DNA of 15,012 nt from JBDTDV01 sp039922875 (GTDB lineage Bacteria > Actinomycetota > Actinomycetes > Actinomycetales > Microbacteriaceae): contig JBDTDV010000046.1 in the NCBI GenBank assembly GCA_039922875.1, forward strand, positions 1 through 15,012, in the 5' to 3' direction. Shown in pieces: positions 6,083-12,579 of this stretch. The translations under genes and the position numbers were made by a program. The notes under the pieces were generated by a model. It did no database searches, had not been told where the DNA came from, and saw only the letters and a list, made by a program, of their open reading frames with translations. Positions within the stretch are counted from its first letter, which is position 1. Every line of letters starts with the position of its first letter.

Positions 6083-6808
6083 GATTCGCTGCTTATTCTC
6101 GGGCCAAGCCTGGTCGGTGACTCACTGAGCGTGGCCGACGCGGTGCGGATCGGGGGCGAGAGCGGCGTCGACGCGTTCGTCGCCGCGCCGGCTAAGCCCC
6201 GGGAGTACCTGCTGTCGATCGCCAACGACGCGCTCGCCGCGGCGGCCGCAGGAAAGCCCAACCTGCACCGCCTCGCCCGCGTGGACCCGAACCAGGGTGC
6301 CGGCGCGATCGCCGAACTGCGCCGCTGCGTTGACGAACTCGGATGTGTCGGGCTCTTCCTCAACCCTGATGAAGAGCTTTTCCGGGCCCAGGACGCGGCT
6401 CCGGTCGTGCGCGCCGCCCGCGACCTCGGCATCCCCACCGTGATCTCGGCTGGGATGCCCGCACGCTCGGAGCCGCTGCAGATCCTCGAGCTGGCCCGCG
6501 AGGTACCGGATGCCACGATCGTGCTGACCTCGGGCGGCCAGCTCAACATTTCGGGCCTCAGCATGGTGGACGCCTGGGTCGCGCTGACCGCACACGACAA
6601 CCTGTACGTGCTGTCCGACGGCGAGTACCGCCAGAATTACCTGGAGCGCATCGTGCGCGAGCTCGGAGCCGAGCGCCTGCTCTTCGCATCATCCGCGCCG
6701 CGCTTCGACCAGCGCTTCGAGTTGGCGCGGATCACGAACCTCGCCCTGTCCCCCGCCGAGCGGGCCCTGGTCGAGGGCGAGAACGCCGCGCGGTTGTTCG
6801 TGCTCTAA
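6074..6808 (+). CDS. Amidohydrolase-fold protein lacking metal ligands (probable pseudoenzyme)
   Basis: At 244 aa it aligns end to end by eye with the 245-aa amidohydrolase upstream: RLARVDPNQG for RLIPFVRLDPN, RELGAERLLFASSAPRFDQRFELARIT for RQLGADRVLFGSDGPGCNPRLELAKVT, and ENAARLF for GNAARLL. Every catalytic position has changed: DFHTH is DSLLI, HCG is ISAG, AHMGG is TSGGQ and GSDGP is ASSAP. No metal centre can form, yet the frame is open and strongly coding-like, so it was kept under selection, perhaps as a partner or regulatory subunit of the active paralogue. No Shine-Dalgarno or -10 box precedes its ATG. That fits an ancestral start coupled to the upstream gene's stop, now separated by hipBA, so expression may be impaired. 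Confidence 0.8.
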   Translation: MRVDSLLILGPSLVGDSLSVADAVRIGGESGVDAFVAAPAKPREYLLSIANDALAAAAAGKPNLHRLARVDPNQGAGAIAELRRCVDELGCVGLFLNPDEELFRAQDAAPVVRAARDLGIPTVISAGMPARSEPLQILELAREVPDATIVLTSGGQLNISGLSMVDAWVALTAHDNLYVLSDGEYRQNYLERIVRELGAERLLFASSAPRFDQRFELARITNLALSPAERALVEGENAARLFVL

Positions 6809-6848
6809 GCGGCCGCGCCGCGAATCACCCGCTCGGCGTGCGTCAGCC

Positions 6849-7838
6849 CTAGTGCCAGGCCACGCCCGCGTTATCCGAACGCACCAGCGCGTCGCCGGCC
6901 CAAAGCCAGAGCGTGCCACCGCCACCGGCCAGCGCCACCGCACCTGCAGCGGGCGCGGGAACCGACGCGCAGCCCCCGGTCGCCACCGGGGACGTGCCGG
7001 CATCCAGCGTCGCGATCGCGACCCCCGGGCAGGTGCGCAGCCCCGTGACGGCGATCGCATACCCGTTGCCGGCCGAGGCGAGGGCCACCGACCCCGGAAC
7101 ATCGGTCGCGGTGCCCCAGCTGGCACCGGCATCGGCTGTACGGAAAACGGTGTGATTACTGCAGAGCACCGCCGCCGAGGTGTTGTCGCGCTCGGCGAGA
7201 TCTACCACCGACGGGCACGGCGCGGTCTTGTCGCCCTGTGGGCTGTGCACCACCGCCCGGTTCGCCGGGTTCACAAACCAGGCGCCACCGGTCTGGTCGG
7301 GATAGGCGGCCCAGTTGTCGCCGCCCACGTAGGTCTGCACGAACAGCGGCGCGCAGTTGGCGCCGGATAGCGCCACCAGGCTCGCGCGCTCCGTGGTGAG
7401 CGCGTGCAGGGCGATGATCGCGGTTGCGTTGGTCGGGCCCGCGACATTCGAAGGCTTCCAGGTCGCCCCGCCGTCGGAGCTCGACTCCGGGGTGACCGGC
7501 GCCCCCGGGCAGGAGCCGACACTGGACCGCCACGCGAACGTGCCGTCGAGCGCCGCCAGCACGCGGGCCGGAGGCACCGCATCCGGTTGCGGCACGGATG
7601 TCGGGGTCGGGGTCTGGGACGGAGCCGGGGACTTCGACGGAGCCAGCGTGGCCGAACCGGTCGCGGAGCTTTGCATACCGGCCGGCTCCCCCGACGGTGT
7701 GCGGTGCGCCATGACCGCCCAGCCGACCAGCAGCACGTCGACCGCGAGAAAGACGATCAGCCCGATGATCGCCAGCCTGCGCCGGGTGGATGGCACACTC
7801 CAGAAACCCGTACGACTGACCTTCCTTGCGGCAGCCAC
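6849..7838 (-). CDS. Membrane-anchored extracellular protein with BNR/propeller-like repeats
   Basis: Of 329 aa, a basic cytoplasmic lead is followed by one membrane segment (about residues 22-44), then a Pro/Ser/Thr/Ala-rich linker to about residue 90, then an exported domain. This domain has BNR/Asp-box-like motifs, SSDGGATW (120-127), RTADAGASW and RSDNAGVAW at the very end, suggesting a sialidase/photosystem-stability-factor-like beta-propeller. It also has six cysteines that could form disulfides outside the cell. Enzymatic residues are not evident, so a sensor, scaffold or binding role is possible. The GTG start lies 2 nt after the phosphatase stop and has no clear ribosome site, pointing to translational coupling. 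It is the last gene of a kinase-phosphatase polysaccharide operon and converges with the gene ending at 6808. Confidence 0.72.
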   Translation of the reverse strand: MAAARKVSRTGFWSVPSTRRRLAIIGLIVFLAVDVLLVGWAVMAHRTPSGEPAGMQSSATGSATLAPSKSPAPSQTPTPTSVPQPDAVPPARVLAALDGTFAWRSSVGSCPGAPVTPESSSDGGATWKPSNVAGPTNATAIIALHALTTERASLVALSGANCAPLFVQTYVGGDNWAAYPDQTGGAWFVNPANRAVVHSPQGDKTAPCPSVVDLAERDNTSAAVLCSNHTVFRTADAGASWGTATDVPGSVALASAGNGYAIAVTGLRTCPGVAIATLDAGTSPVATGGCASVPAPAAGAVALAGGGGTLWLWAGDALVRSDNAGVAWH

Positions 7839-7840
7839 GG

Positions 7841-8443
7841 CTAATCGCGCCGGACCGTCGCCGCGCGACGCAAGAACAACGCGCTCGCCCGGGCCGCCGG
7901 AACCAGCTGCTCGGCGGAGAGGTCATACAGGGACTGGTCGCCGCGGTACGGGTCGATGACGTCATCGTCCTCCGGCCGCGCGGGGCGCTCTAAACCACGT
8001 CGGGATGCCGCCACCTCGACAGCCGCCCGCCACCGGCCGATCACATCGTCGGCCGGCAACGCCGCGATCTCGTCGAAATCCTCGTCGGGAGCGCCGGCTG
8101 CCAGCCGGGCAAACTCCCGCAGGGTGAAGACCGAACGGCTCGACGAGGGCACCAGCTGCACCACCTCGCGCCGGTGGCTACGGGCCATCCCGAGCACCAG
8201 GTCCGCGGTGCGGATCTGCGCCTGAACCAGCGGGCTTGCCCGGTGCCCAGACGGATCGCCACCGTACCGCACCGAGAGCGCCGCGGCTTCGCGGGGCATG
8301 GCGTCCCCTGCGATGGCGAAGGTGCCCGCGCTGCGGATCTCAACCTTCGGCCACTCCGCGAGGCCGACGCGCAGCAACTGTTCCGCAAGCGGCGACCTGC
8401 AGATGTTGCCGGAACAGACCGTGAGAATCGCGAATGCCGCCAC
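7841..8443 (-). CDS. Low-molecular-weight protein-tyrosine phosphatase (Wzb/PtpA type)
   Basis: A 200-aa cytoplasmic phosphatase with the P-loop VCSGNICRSP at the N-terminus (nucleophile Cys10, Arg16) and the late DPY motif supplying the general acid (VIDPYRGD). In polysaccharide systems such enzymes dephosphorylate the C-terminal tyrosines of the partner BY-kinase, and the pairing is visible here: the GTG start shares its G with the TAG stop of the kinase gene (bases TAGTG), a classic coupled overlap. It is longer than typical Wzb (about 150 aa); the extra length lies between the P-loop domain and the DPY motif and contains an acidic APDEDFDEIAALPADDV stretch. Function in controlling chain length or export of an envelope polysaccharide is inferred. 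Confidence 0.9.
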   Translation of the reverse strand: MAAFAILTVCSGNICRSPLAEQLLRVGLAEWPKVEIRSAGTFAIAGDAMPREAAALSVRYGGDPSGHRASPLVQAQIRTADLVLGMARSHRREVVQLVPSSSRSVFTLREFARLAAGAPDEDFDEIAALPADDVIGRWRAAVEVAASRRGLERPARPEDDDVIDPYRGDQSLYDLSAEQLVPAARASALFLRRAATVRRD

Positions 8444-9891
8444 TATCCAGCCGATCTCCGCGACCGATGCTCGACCGGCCTAAGCGATGACCGGGCCGCA
8501 TGGTCGTCTTCTTCCTCGATCTCGCCGTGCACCACGCCGTAGCCATACGCGCCGTAGGCGTAGGCATCCGGGCCCTTCGTCGGAAGCATCGAGACCACCA
8601 CGCCGAGAAGGCGCCCACCGACGTTGGCCAAAGCGCGCGTCGCCGCAGCCAACTCGTTGCGCTTGGTGCTGCCGGATGCGGTGATCAAGATGGCGCCGGT
8701 GGCGAACGTGCTGAGGATCGCAGCATCCGTCACCAGCAGCAGCGGCGGGGAGTCGATCAGCACATAGTCGAACTTCTCGTTGAGCCTGGCCAGCAGGGTC
8801 GACATCGCCTTGGAGCCGAGCAGCTCGCTGGGGTTAAGTGGAACCCGGCCGCTCGGCAACACATAGAGCTGGCCGCGCCCCCACTTTTGCAACACATCGG
8901 CCAACTCGACCCGGCCGATCAGCGTCTCGGCGAGGCCCACCCCACCCTCGATGCCCATGTAGTCGGCGACCTTCGGCAGGCGCAGGTCACCGTCGATGAG
9001 CGCGACCCGTGCGCCGGTTTCGGCCAGGGCGATCGCGAGGTTGCACGTCGTCGTGCTTTTGCCCTCCCCAGGCACGGAACTCGTGATCACGAAACAGCGG
9101 GGGCTCCCCTCGATGGTAAGGAACTGCAAATTGGTGCGCAGGCTCCGGAAGGCCTCGGCACGTGGATTTCGCGGGTCGAATTGCACGACCAGTCGTCGCT
9201 TAGCGATCTCCGGGTCGAAGCTGGTGCCGCCCAGAATCGGCGCCACGGCGATCTGCTCGATGTCGGCTGAGGTGCGCACTCGGGTATCCAGCAGGCTGCG
9301 CATCACCGCGGCGCCGATCTCGATGGCCAGGCCCACGAGGAGCCTGAGGGCGATGTTCAGCGGAACGTTGGGGCTGGACGGCTTCGCAGGAGCAAGTGCC
9401 GGCTGAATCGTCTCGATCTTGACCAGGCTCTCACCGCCGCCGGTGGGCTTCTCGAGATTGTCCACGACAACGCTCTGGAAGTTCTTGCCGATCGAGTTCG
9501 CGATCGTGGCCGCGGTCTTCGGGTTGTCGTCCGTCACCGTGATCTCGATCAGCACGGTGTTCAGCGGATTGGTCGCGGTCACGCTCTTGGCCAGAGTCGC
9601 CGCGGTCGTGGGGAGCTTCAGATCGGCGATGACCTTGTCGAGCACGCTCGCACTGCTGACCACATCGACATAGGAGGAGACCGCCTGCCGGGCGAAGTTC
9701 GTACCCTGCACAAGATCGTTGGTGATCGCGGCGTCGCTGGCCCGCACCGACACGTACAGCTTGGTCATCGCCTGGTATTTCGGCGTGATCGTAATCGTGT
9801 ACGCCGCCGCCGCGCCCACGCCCAGGAGCAGGCACGCGACAATCAGAATCCAACTCTTGCGCAGTATTCTCAGGTAGTCGCGCAGCTCCAC
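8443..9891 (-). CDS. Polysaccharide chain-length determinant / bacterial tyrosine kinase (Wzz-Wzc/CapAB fusion)
   Basis: A 482-aa fusion of a Wzz-type co-polymerase (two membrane segments near residues 15-32 and 178-197 around a periplasmic-type loop) with a cytoplasmic BY-kinase. The kinase carries Walker A VPGEGKST (273-280), Walker A' VALIDGDLRLP (296-306) and Walker B YVLIDSPP (376-383), followed by a tyrosine cluster AYAYGAYGYG (Tyr444, 446, 449, 451), the expected autophosphorylation tail. Autophosphorylation normally controls assembly and length of capsular or exopolysaccharide. The frame is open further upstream, but the GTG at 9891 is preceded by a strong AGGGGAG ribosome site and gives the family N-terminus (ELRDYLRILRKSW). 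It is the first gene of a coupled operon with the phosphatase and the BNR protein. Confidence 0.92.
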   Translation of the reverse strand: MELRDYLRILRKSWILIVACLLLGVGAAAAYTITITPKYQAMTKLYVSVRASDAAITNDLVQGTNFARQAVSSYVDVVSSASVLDKVIADLKLPTTAATLAKSVTATNPLNTVLIEITVTDDNPKTAATIANSIGKNFQSVVVDNLEKPTGGGESLVKIETIQPALAPAKPSSPNVPLNIALRLLVGLAIEIGAAVMRSLLDTRVRTSADIEQIAVAPILGGTSFDPEIAKRRLVVQFDPRNPRAEAFRSLRTNLQFLTIEGSPRCFVITSSVPGEGKSTTTCNLAIALAETGARVALIDGDLRLPKVADYMGIEGGVGLAETLIGRVELADVLQKWGRGQLYVLPSGRVPLNPSELLGSKAMSTLLARLNEKFDYVLIDSPPLLLVTDAAILSTFATGAILITASGSTKRNELAAATRALANVGGRLLGVVVSMLPTKGPDAYAYGAYGYGVVHGEIEEEDDHAARSSLRPVEHRSRRSAG

Positions 9892-10077
9892 GCCGCTCCC
9901 CTCACCAGTGTCTGACGCCCAGCAATGTGCGCGGTCCGCCGTGAATGCCCGACCCCCTAATGCGTGCCAGTGGTGCGGGGGCGGACATTTCAGCATAATC
10001 GCTGCCCTCTCGATTCGCTATTTGATCCCGGGGCGGCGGGGCGAGGTGGTCGAGGCGCCGGGGCGCACCGTCGACCG
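9892..10077. other. Gene-free region upstream of the kinase operon
   Basis: No convincing gene. It should hold the kinase-operon promoter on the minus strand. TATGCT (complement of 9998-10003, by my count) is a possible -10 but has no good -35, so the promoter is unassigned. The part near the LCP gene is very GC-rich with a repeated CGCCGGGGCGC (about 10056 and 10101). Confidence 0.3.
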
Positions 10078-10097
10078 TCGACCCGCCGTGGGGTCGA
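10078..10097 (-). terminator. Hairpin downstream of the LCP gene
   Basis: TCGACCC-GCCGTG-GGGTCGA is a perfect 7-bp stem with a 6-nt loop, 21 nt past the LCP stop on the minus strand. No U-run follows, so it is at best a U-less or Rho-assisted terminator, common in actinobacteria. Confidence 0.4.
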
Positions 10098-10118
10098 GTC
10101 GCCGGGGCGCCTTAGCCG

Positions 10119-11144
10119 TTACGGCTGATACGTGTCGAGGGTGTCGGTCTGGAATGCCTTCTTGAGCACGGCGAGCTTGTCCCAGTTGACGTTGACGATG
10201 GACTGCCCGTCATCCGAGGTTCCGGTGCCGGACGTGGGAGCGCTGAAGAAGGAGATGTCCTTGGCACGGACGTTGCGCATTTCGACGGCGAGACCGGCGA
10301 GATACCCGGCGTTGAAGCCGCTGTCGACCGCAAGGTACGGAGCGACGGTGTTGATCATCTTGCTCACTCGTCCCGGATCGCTGAGCGTGTTCACGCTCAG
10401 CGCGCTGTCCATCACGGCCTTCAGGAAGATCTGCTGATCCTTGACCCGTTGGAAATCGCCGTCGGGGAATGCGTAGCGCTCCCGCACGAAGTCGAGCGCC
10501 TGGCTGCCGTTGATGTGCTGCGGCCCGGCGGGAAAAGTCTCGCCCTTGGTGAACGAGGACGAAAACGCGATCGGGTTATTGATGGTCACCCCGCCCAACG
10601 CGTTGGTCAGGCCCTTGAACGCTTCGAAGTCGATGAGTGCGACGTGGTCGATGCGCGCTCCCAGCATCCCCTCGATGGTTTGCACCGCCAGCGGCACCCC
10701 ACCGTAGGAGAGAGCGGCATTGACCTTCGCCTGCCCGTGCCCGGCGATATCGACCCAGCTGTCGCGCATGATCGAGACGACGTAGACATGCTGGCGATTG
10801 GCCGGAATGTGCATCACCATGATCGTGTCGGACCGCTGGGCGCTGATGTTGGACAGCGACCCGTTGACCGAGCCGCGGGTATCCGAGCCCATCAGCAGGA
10901 TGTTCTGCGCCTGGGCAGCCGCGCCCGTCGGCGACGGCGGACGCGCCGTCTCGCTCGGAAACACCTTCGCGATCTTATGCGTCTTCGTGTCGAAGGAGTG
11001 CCCGAGGTTCCAGGCGTACAGCGCCACGCCCCCCGCGGCGAGCAGCGCGAGCACCACGACCGCGATCAGCGCGATCAGCCATGGCCTGCGCTTGCGCCTG
11101 GGCGTGGGGGTGTGCCCCGGTGGCAGCAACGCATCCGCACTCAT
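10119..11144 (-). CDS. LytR-CpsA-Psr (LCP) family cell-wall glycopolymer transferase
   Basis: A 341-aa membrane-anchored protein that in this family transfers lipid-linked glycopolymers onto peptidoglycan outside the cell. After a basic N-terminus (PRRKRRP) one membrane helix spans about residues 22-44. The LCP domain shows NILLMGSDTRG (Asp88, Arg90), QRSDTIMVMHI (Arg104, Asp106), VSIMRDSWVDI, AKVNAALSYGG, the ALIDFEAFKGLTNALGGV helix region and FVRERYAFPDGDFQRVKDQQ, all conserved. The frame is open far upstream, but the ATG at 11144 has a strong GGGAGG ribosome site at 6-nt spacing and starts a sensible N-terminus. It is transcribed alone toward the kinase operon and fits attachment of the polysaccharide whose synthesis the kinase controls. 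A TATGCT -10 candidate lies at 11173-11168. Confidence 0.92.
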   Translation of the reverse strand: MSADALLPPGHTPTPRRKRRPWLIALIAVVVLALLAAGGVALYAWNLGHSFDTKTHKIAKVFPSETARPPSPTGAAAQAQNILLMGSDTRGSVNGSLSNISAQRSDTIMVMHIPANRQHVYVVSIMRDSWVDIAGHGQAKVNAALSYGGVPLAVQTIEGMLGARIDHVALIDFEAFKGLTNALGGVTINNPIAFSSSFTKGETFPAGPQHINGSQALDFVRERYAFPDGDFQRVKDQQIFLKAVMDSALSVNTLSDPGRVSKMINTVAPYLAVDSGFNAGYLAGLAVEMRNVRAKDISFFSAPTSGTGTSDDGQSIVNVNWDKLAVLKKAFQTDTLDTYQP

Positions 11145-11227
11145 AGTCGACCTCCCATGCTGCAGTGAGCATACCCAACCCAACCCCACTGTTTGCTGAG
11201 CCCCCCTCACTTCCCCCCTCTCACACG

Positions 11228-11253
11228 CCCTGCCCCCCCCTTCCCCACCCCCC
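11228..11253 (-). other. G-quadruplex-forming tract upstream of the LCP gene
   Basis: The minus strand reads G6-T-G4-AA-G8-CA-G3: four G-runs of at least three with loops of 1, 2 and 2 nt, a strong quadruplex motif. It lies 84-109 nt before the LCP start, in the LCP sense strand. A second G-rich set (GGGGTTGGGTTGGG, about 11174-11187) lies nearer the start, beside the putative -10. The whole 11145-11270 stretch is strongly C/T-rich on the plus strand and holds no gene. Confidence 0.55.
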
Positions 11254-11270
11254 TCTGCACTACCCCGTGC

Positions 11271-11331
11271 CGCGAGTCCCGAGTTTTTGTGGGTGAATCG
11301 CGCGTGCACCCACAACAAGGCCGGACTCGCG
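11271..11331. repeat. 61-bp palindromic element, copy A
   Basis: Arms of 25 bp (11271-11295 and 11307-11331) pair at 21 of 25 positions around an 11-nt loop. The tip is CGCGAGTCC and the inner arm end is TTTTTGTGGGTG. Copies B and C have the same 25-11-25 layout. Copy A lies between the divergent LCP and DUF559 genes. Confidence 0.85.
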
Positions 11332-11368
11332 GGGGGACTTCTCTTTACTCGCGGGGGGACTTCTCTTT
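11325..11368 (+). repeat. Perfect 22-bp tandem duplication at the tip of element A
   Basis: The unit ACTCGCGGGGGGACTTCTCT plus TT occurs twice without a mismatch. The first copy begins inside the right arm tip of element A (ACTCGCG). A perfect repeat suggests a recent slippage or element-linked event. Confidence 0.85.
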
Positions 11369-11450
11369 TTAAGGGTGTGGATAAGTAGGGGTGGGGGAAA
11401 AGTGCTGTGCAAAGCGCCAACTGCGCGAGCACACCGTCGATCATGTTCGG

Positions 11451-12389
11451 ATGTCTCGAATCACAACTCTGCCGGCCCACCTCACCGGCGCCTTCTCCTA
11501 TCGGGAGGCCCTGACTGCGGGGGTGAGCAAGGGCCGCCTGCGCGCCGACGATCTGACCCATCCGTACCAGGGGGTGCGGGTTCGCGGGCCGCTGGACGGC
11601 ACCCCGCTGGCGCAACTGGCTGCCTACCGAGCCCGCATGGACGGCAACGAATTCTTCAGCCACAGCTCGGCTGCGCTGCTCTTCGGGATGCCGCTGCCTC
11701 GGCGCCTGGAGAGCGCGACGCCGCTGCACGTATCGGTTCTCGAGCCCGGGAAGCCGCCCGAGGCATCCGGAATCGTCGGCCACCAGCTATCCGACGTGGT
11801 GGTCCTCGTGCACAACGGATTCCGGGTGTCGTCTCCGGTGGACACCTGGTGCCGGCTGGGCTCGATGCTCTCGATCGGCGATCTCGTGGCGGTCGGCGAC
11901 TACATCGTGACCGGTCCGGATCCGTTTCACGGTATGCCGGCCCTCGCCCCACTTTCTGCGCTGCGCGCGGGAGTCGACCGCTTCGCCGGACGGCGCGGCG
12001 TGCGGCGGCTCCGTGCCGCCTGCCCGTTGGTGCGGATCGGGGTGCTCTCCCGCAAGGAAACCCAGGTTCGGCTGCTGATCACCAACGCCGGCCTGCCCGA
12101 GCCGGTTCTCAACTACCGGGTTCCCGAGTGCGAAGATGTCTGGACCGTGGTCGACCTCGCGTATCCCGCATACCGTCTCGGGCTCGAATACGAGGGGGAC
12201 TGGCACCGGACGGATCTTCGGAAGTTCAGGGACGATATCGGCCGCAGGGAACGTCTGCTGGATGTCGGCTGGGAGATCATCCGGATCACCGACGACGACC
12301 TGGCCCGGCCGGATGCGCTGATCGCCCGGATCCGCAAGCGCCTCCGGGCCCGTGGCGCGCTCGCGAGTCCCGCCCTTTTGTGGGTCTAG
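11451..12389 (+). CDS. DUF559 / Vsr-like endonuclease-fold protein with AbiEi-type N-terminus
   Basis: A 312-aa protein of a type common in actinobacteria. The N-terminal part (AFSYREALTAGVSKGRLRAD, then PYQGVRVRG) resembles the winged-helix region of AbiEi-like proteins. The C-terminal part has VVDLAYPAYRLGLEYEGDWH and RRERLLDVGWEIIRIT, the DUF559 fold related to very-short-patch-repair nucleases; Asp235, Glu246 and Glu248 are candidate active-site residues. Function is not established for this family. The ATG at 11451 gives the usual start; a GATCAT box 6 nt upstream could allow leaderless transcription, and there is no ribosome site. The last eight codons (ASPALLWV) and the stop come from palindromic element B, so the native C-terminus was probably replaced. 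Palindromic elements lie on both sides, and nucS follows. Confidence 0.78.
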   Translation: MSRITTLPAHLTGAFSYREALTAGVSKGRLRADDLTHPYQGVRVRGPLDGTPLAQLAAYRARMDGNEFFSHSSAALLFGMPLPRRLESATPLHVSVLEPGKPPEASGIVGHQLSDVVVLVHNGFRVSSPVDTWCRLGSMLSIGDLVAVGDYIVTGPDPFHGMPALAPLSALRAGVDRFAGRRGVRRLRAACPLVRIGVLSRKETQVRLLITNAGLPEPVLNYRVPECEDVWTVVDLAYPAYRLGLEYEGDWHRTDLRKFRDDIGRRERLLDVGWEIIRITDDDLARPDALIARIRKRLRARGALASPALLWV

Positions 12390-12422
12390 CCCCCCAGCAC
12401 CCACAAAAAGCCCGCACTCGCG
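12362..12422. repeat. 61-bp palindromic element, copy B (overlaps the DUF559 gene end)
   Basis: Arms 12362-12386 and 12398-12422 with an 11-nt loop; about 20 of 24 compared positions pair. The left arm is read as the C-terminal codons of the DUF559 protein and the loop boundary supplies TAG. It is 12 bp from copy C. Confidence 0.85.
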
Positions 12423-12434
12423 CCAGCACCTCGC

Positions 12435-12495
12435 CGCGAGTCCGGGCAAATTGTGGGTGCTGGGGCAGAACACCCACAAAAAGCCCGGACTCGCG
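12435..12495. repeat. 61-bp palindromic element, copy C
   Basis: Arms 12435-12459 and 12471-12495 pair at 22 of 25 positions; the only mismatches are one central three-base block. This is the best-preserved copy. It lies 84 bp before the nucS start. Confidence 0.88.
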
Positions 12496-12566
12496 GAGCG
12501 GGGGTGCGCGGGCAGGGACTCGCGGAGCGGGGGATGCGCGGGGCAGGGACTCGCGGAGGGCGCGGG
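12487..12566 (+). repeat. Tandem repeats grown from the tip of element C
   Basis: About 2.7 units of 29-31 bp, each starting GGACTCGCGGAG and running through GCGCGGG to GCAG, begin at the right arm tip of element C and end 13 bp before the nucS start. Units start at 12487, 12516 and 12547 (partial). They occupy the position of the nucS promoter. Confidence 0.8.
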
Positions 12567-12572
12567 TAAGCT
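12567..12572 (+). promoter_or_regulatory. Putative leaderless -10 box for nucS
   Basis: TAAGCT fits TANNNT and ends 7 nt before the GTG start, so transcription would begin at or next to the start codon. No Shine-Dalgarno is evident, and the -35 region would fall inside the tandem repeats. Confidence 0.4.
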
Positions 12573-12579
12573 CGGCAGG

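Noticed and set aside
11271..11331. Palindromic element as a bidirectional terminator
   Set aside because: Copy A lies between two divergent gene starts where no transcript ends, and no terminal T-run follows the stem.
11145..11783. N-terminal extension of the LCP frame into upstream DNA
   Set aside because: It crosses element A and the C/T-rich tract and has no domain; the ATG at 11144 has a strong ribosome site followed directly by the basic lead and membrane anchor.
11271..12566. Possible CRISPR-like repeat array
   Set aside because: The copies are long palindromes separated by a gene or by 12 bp; there are no regular unique spacers and no cas genes.
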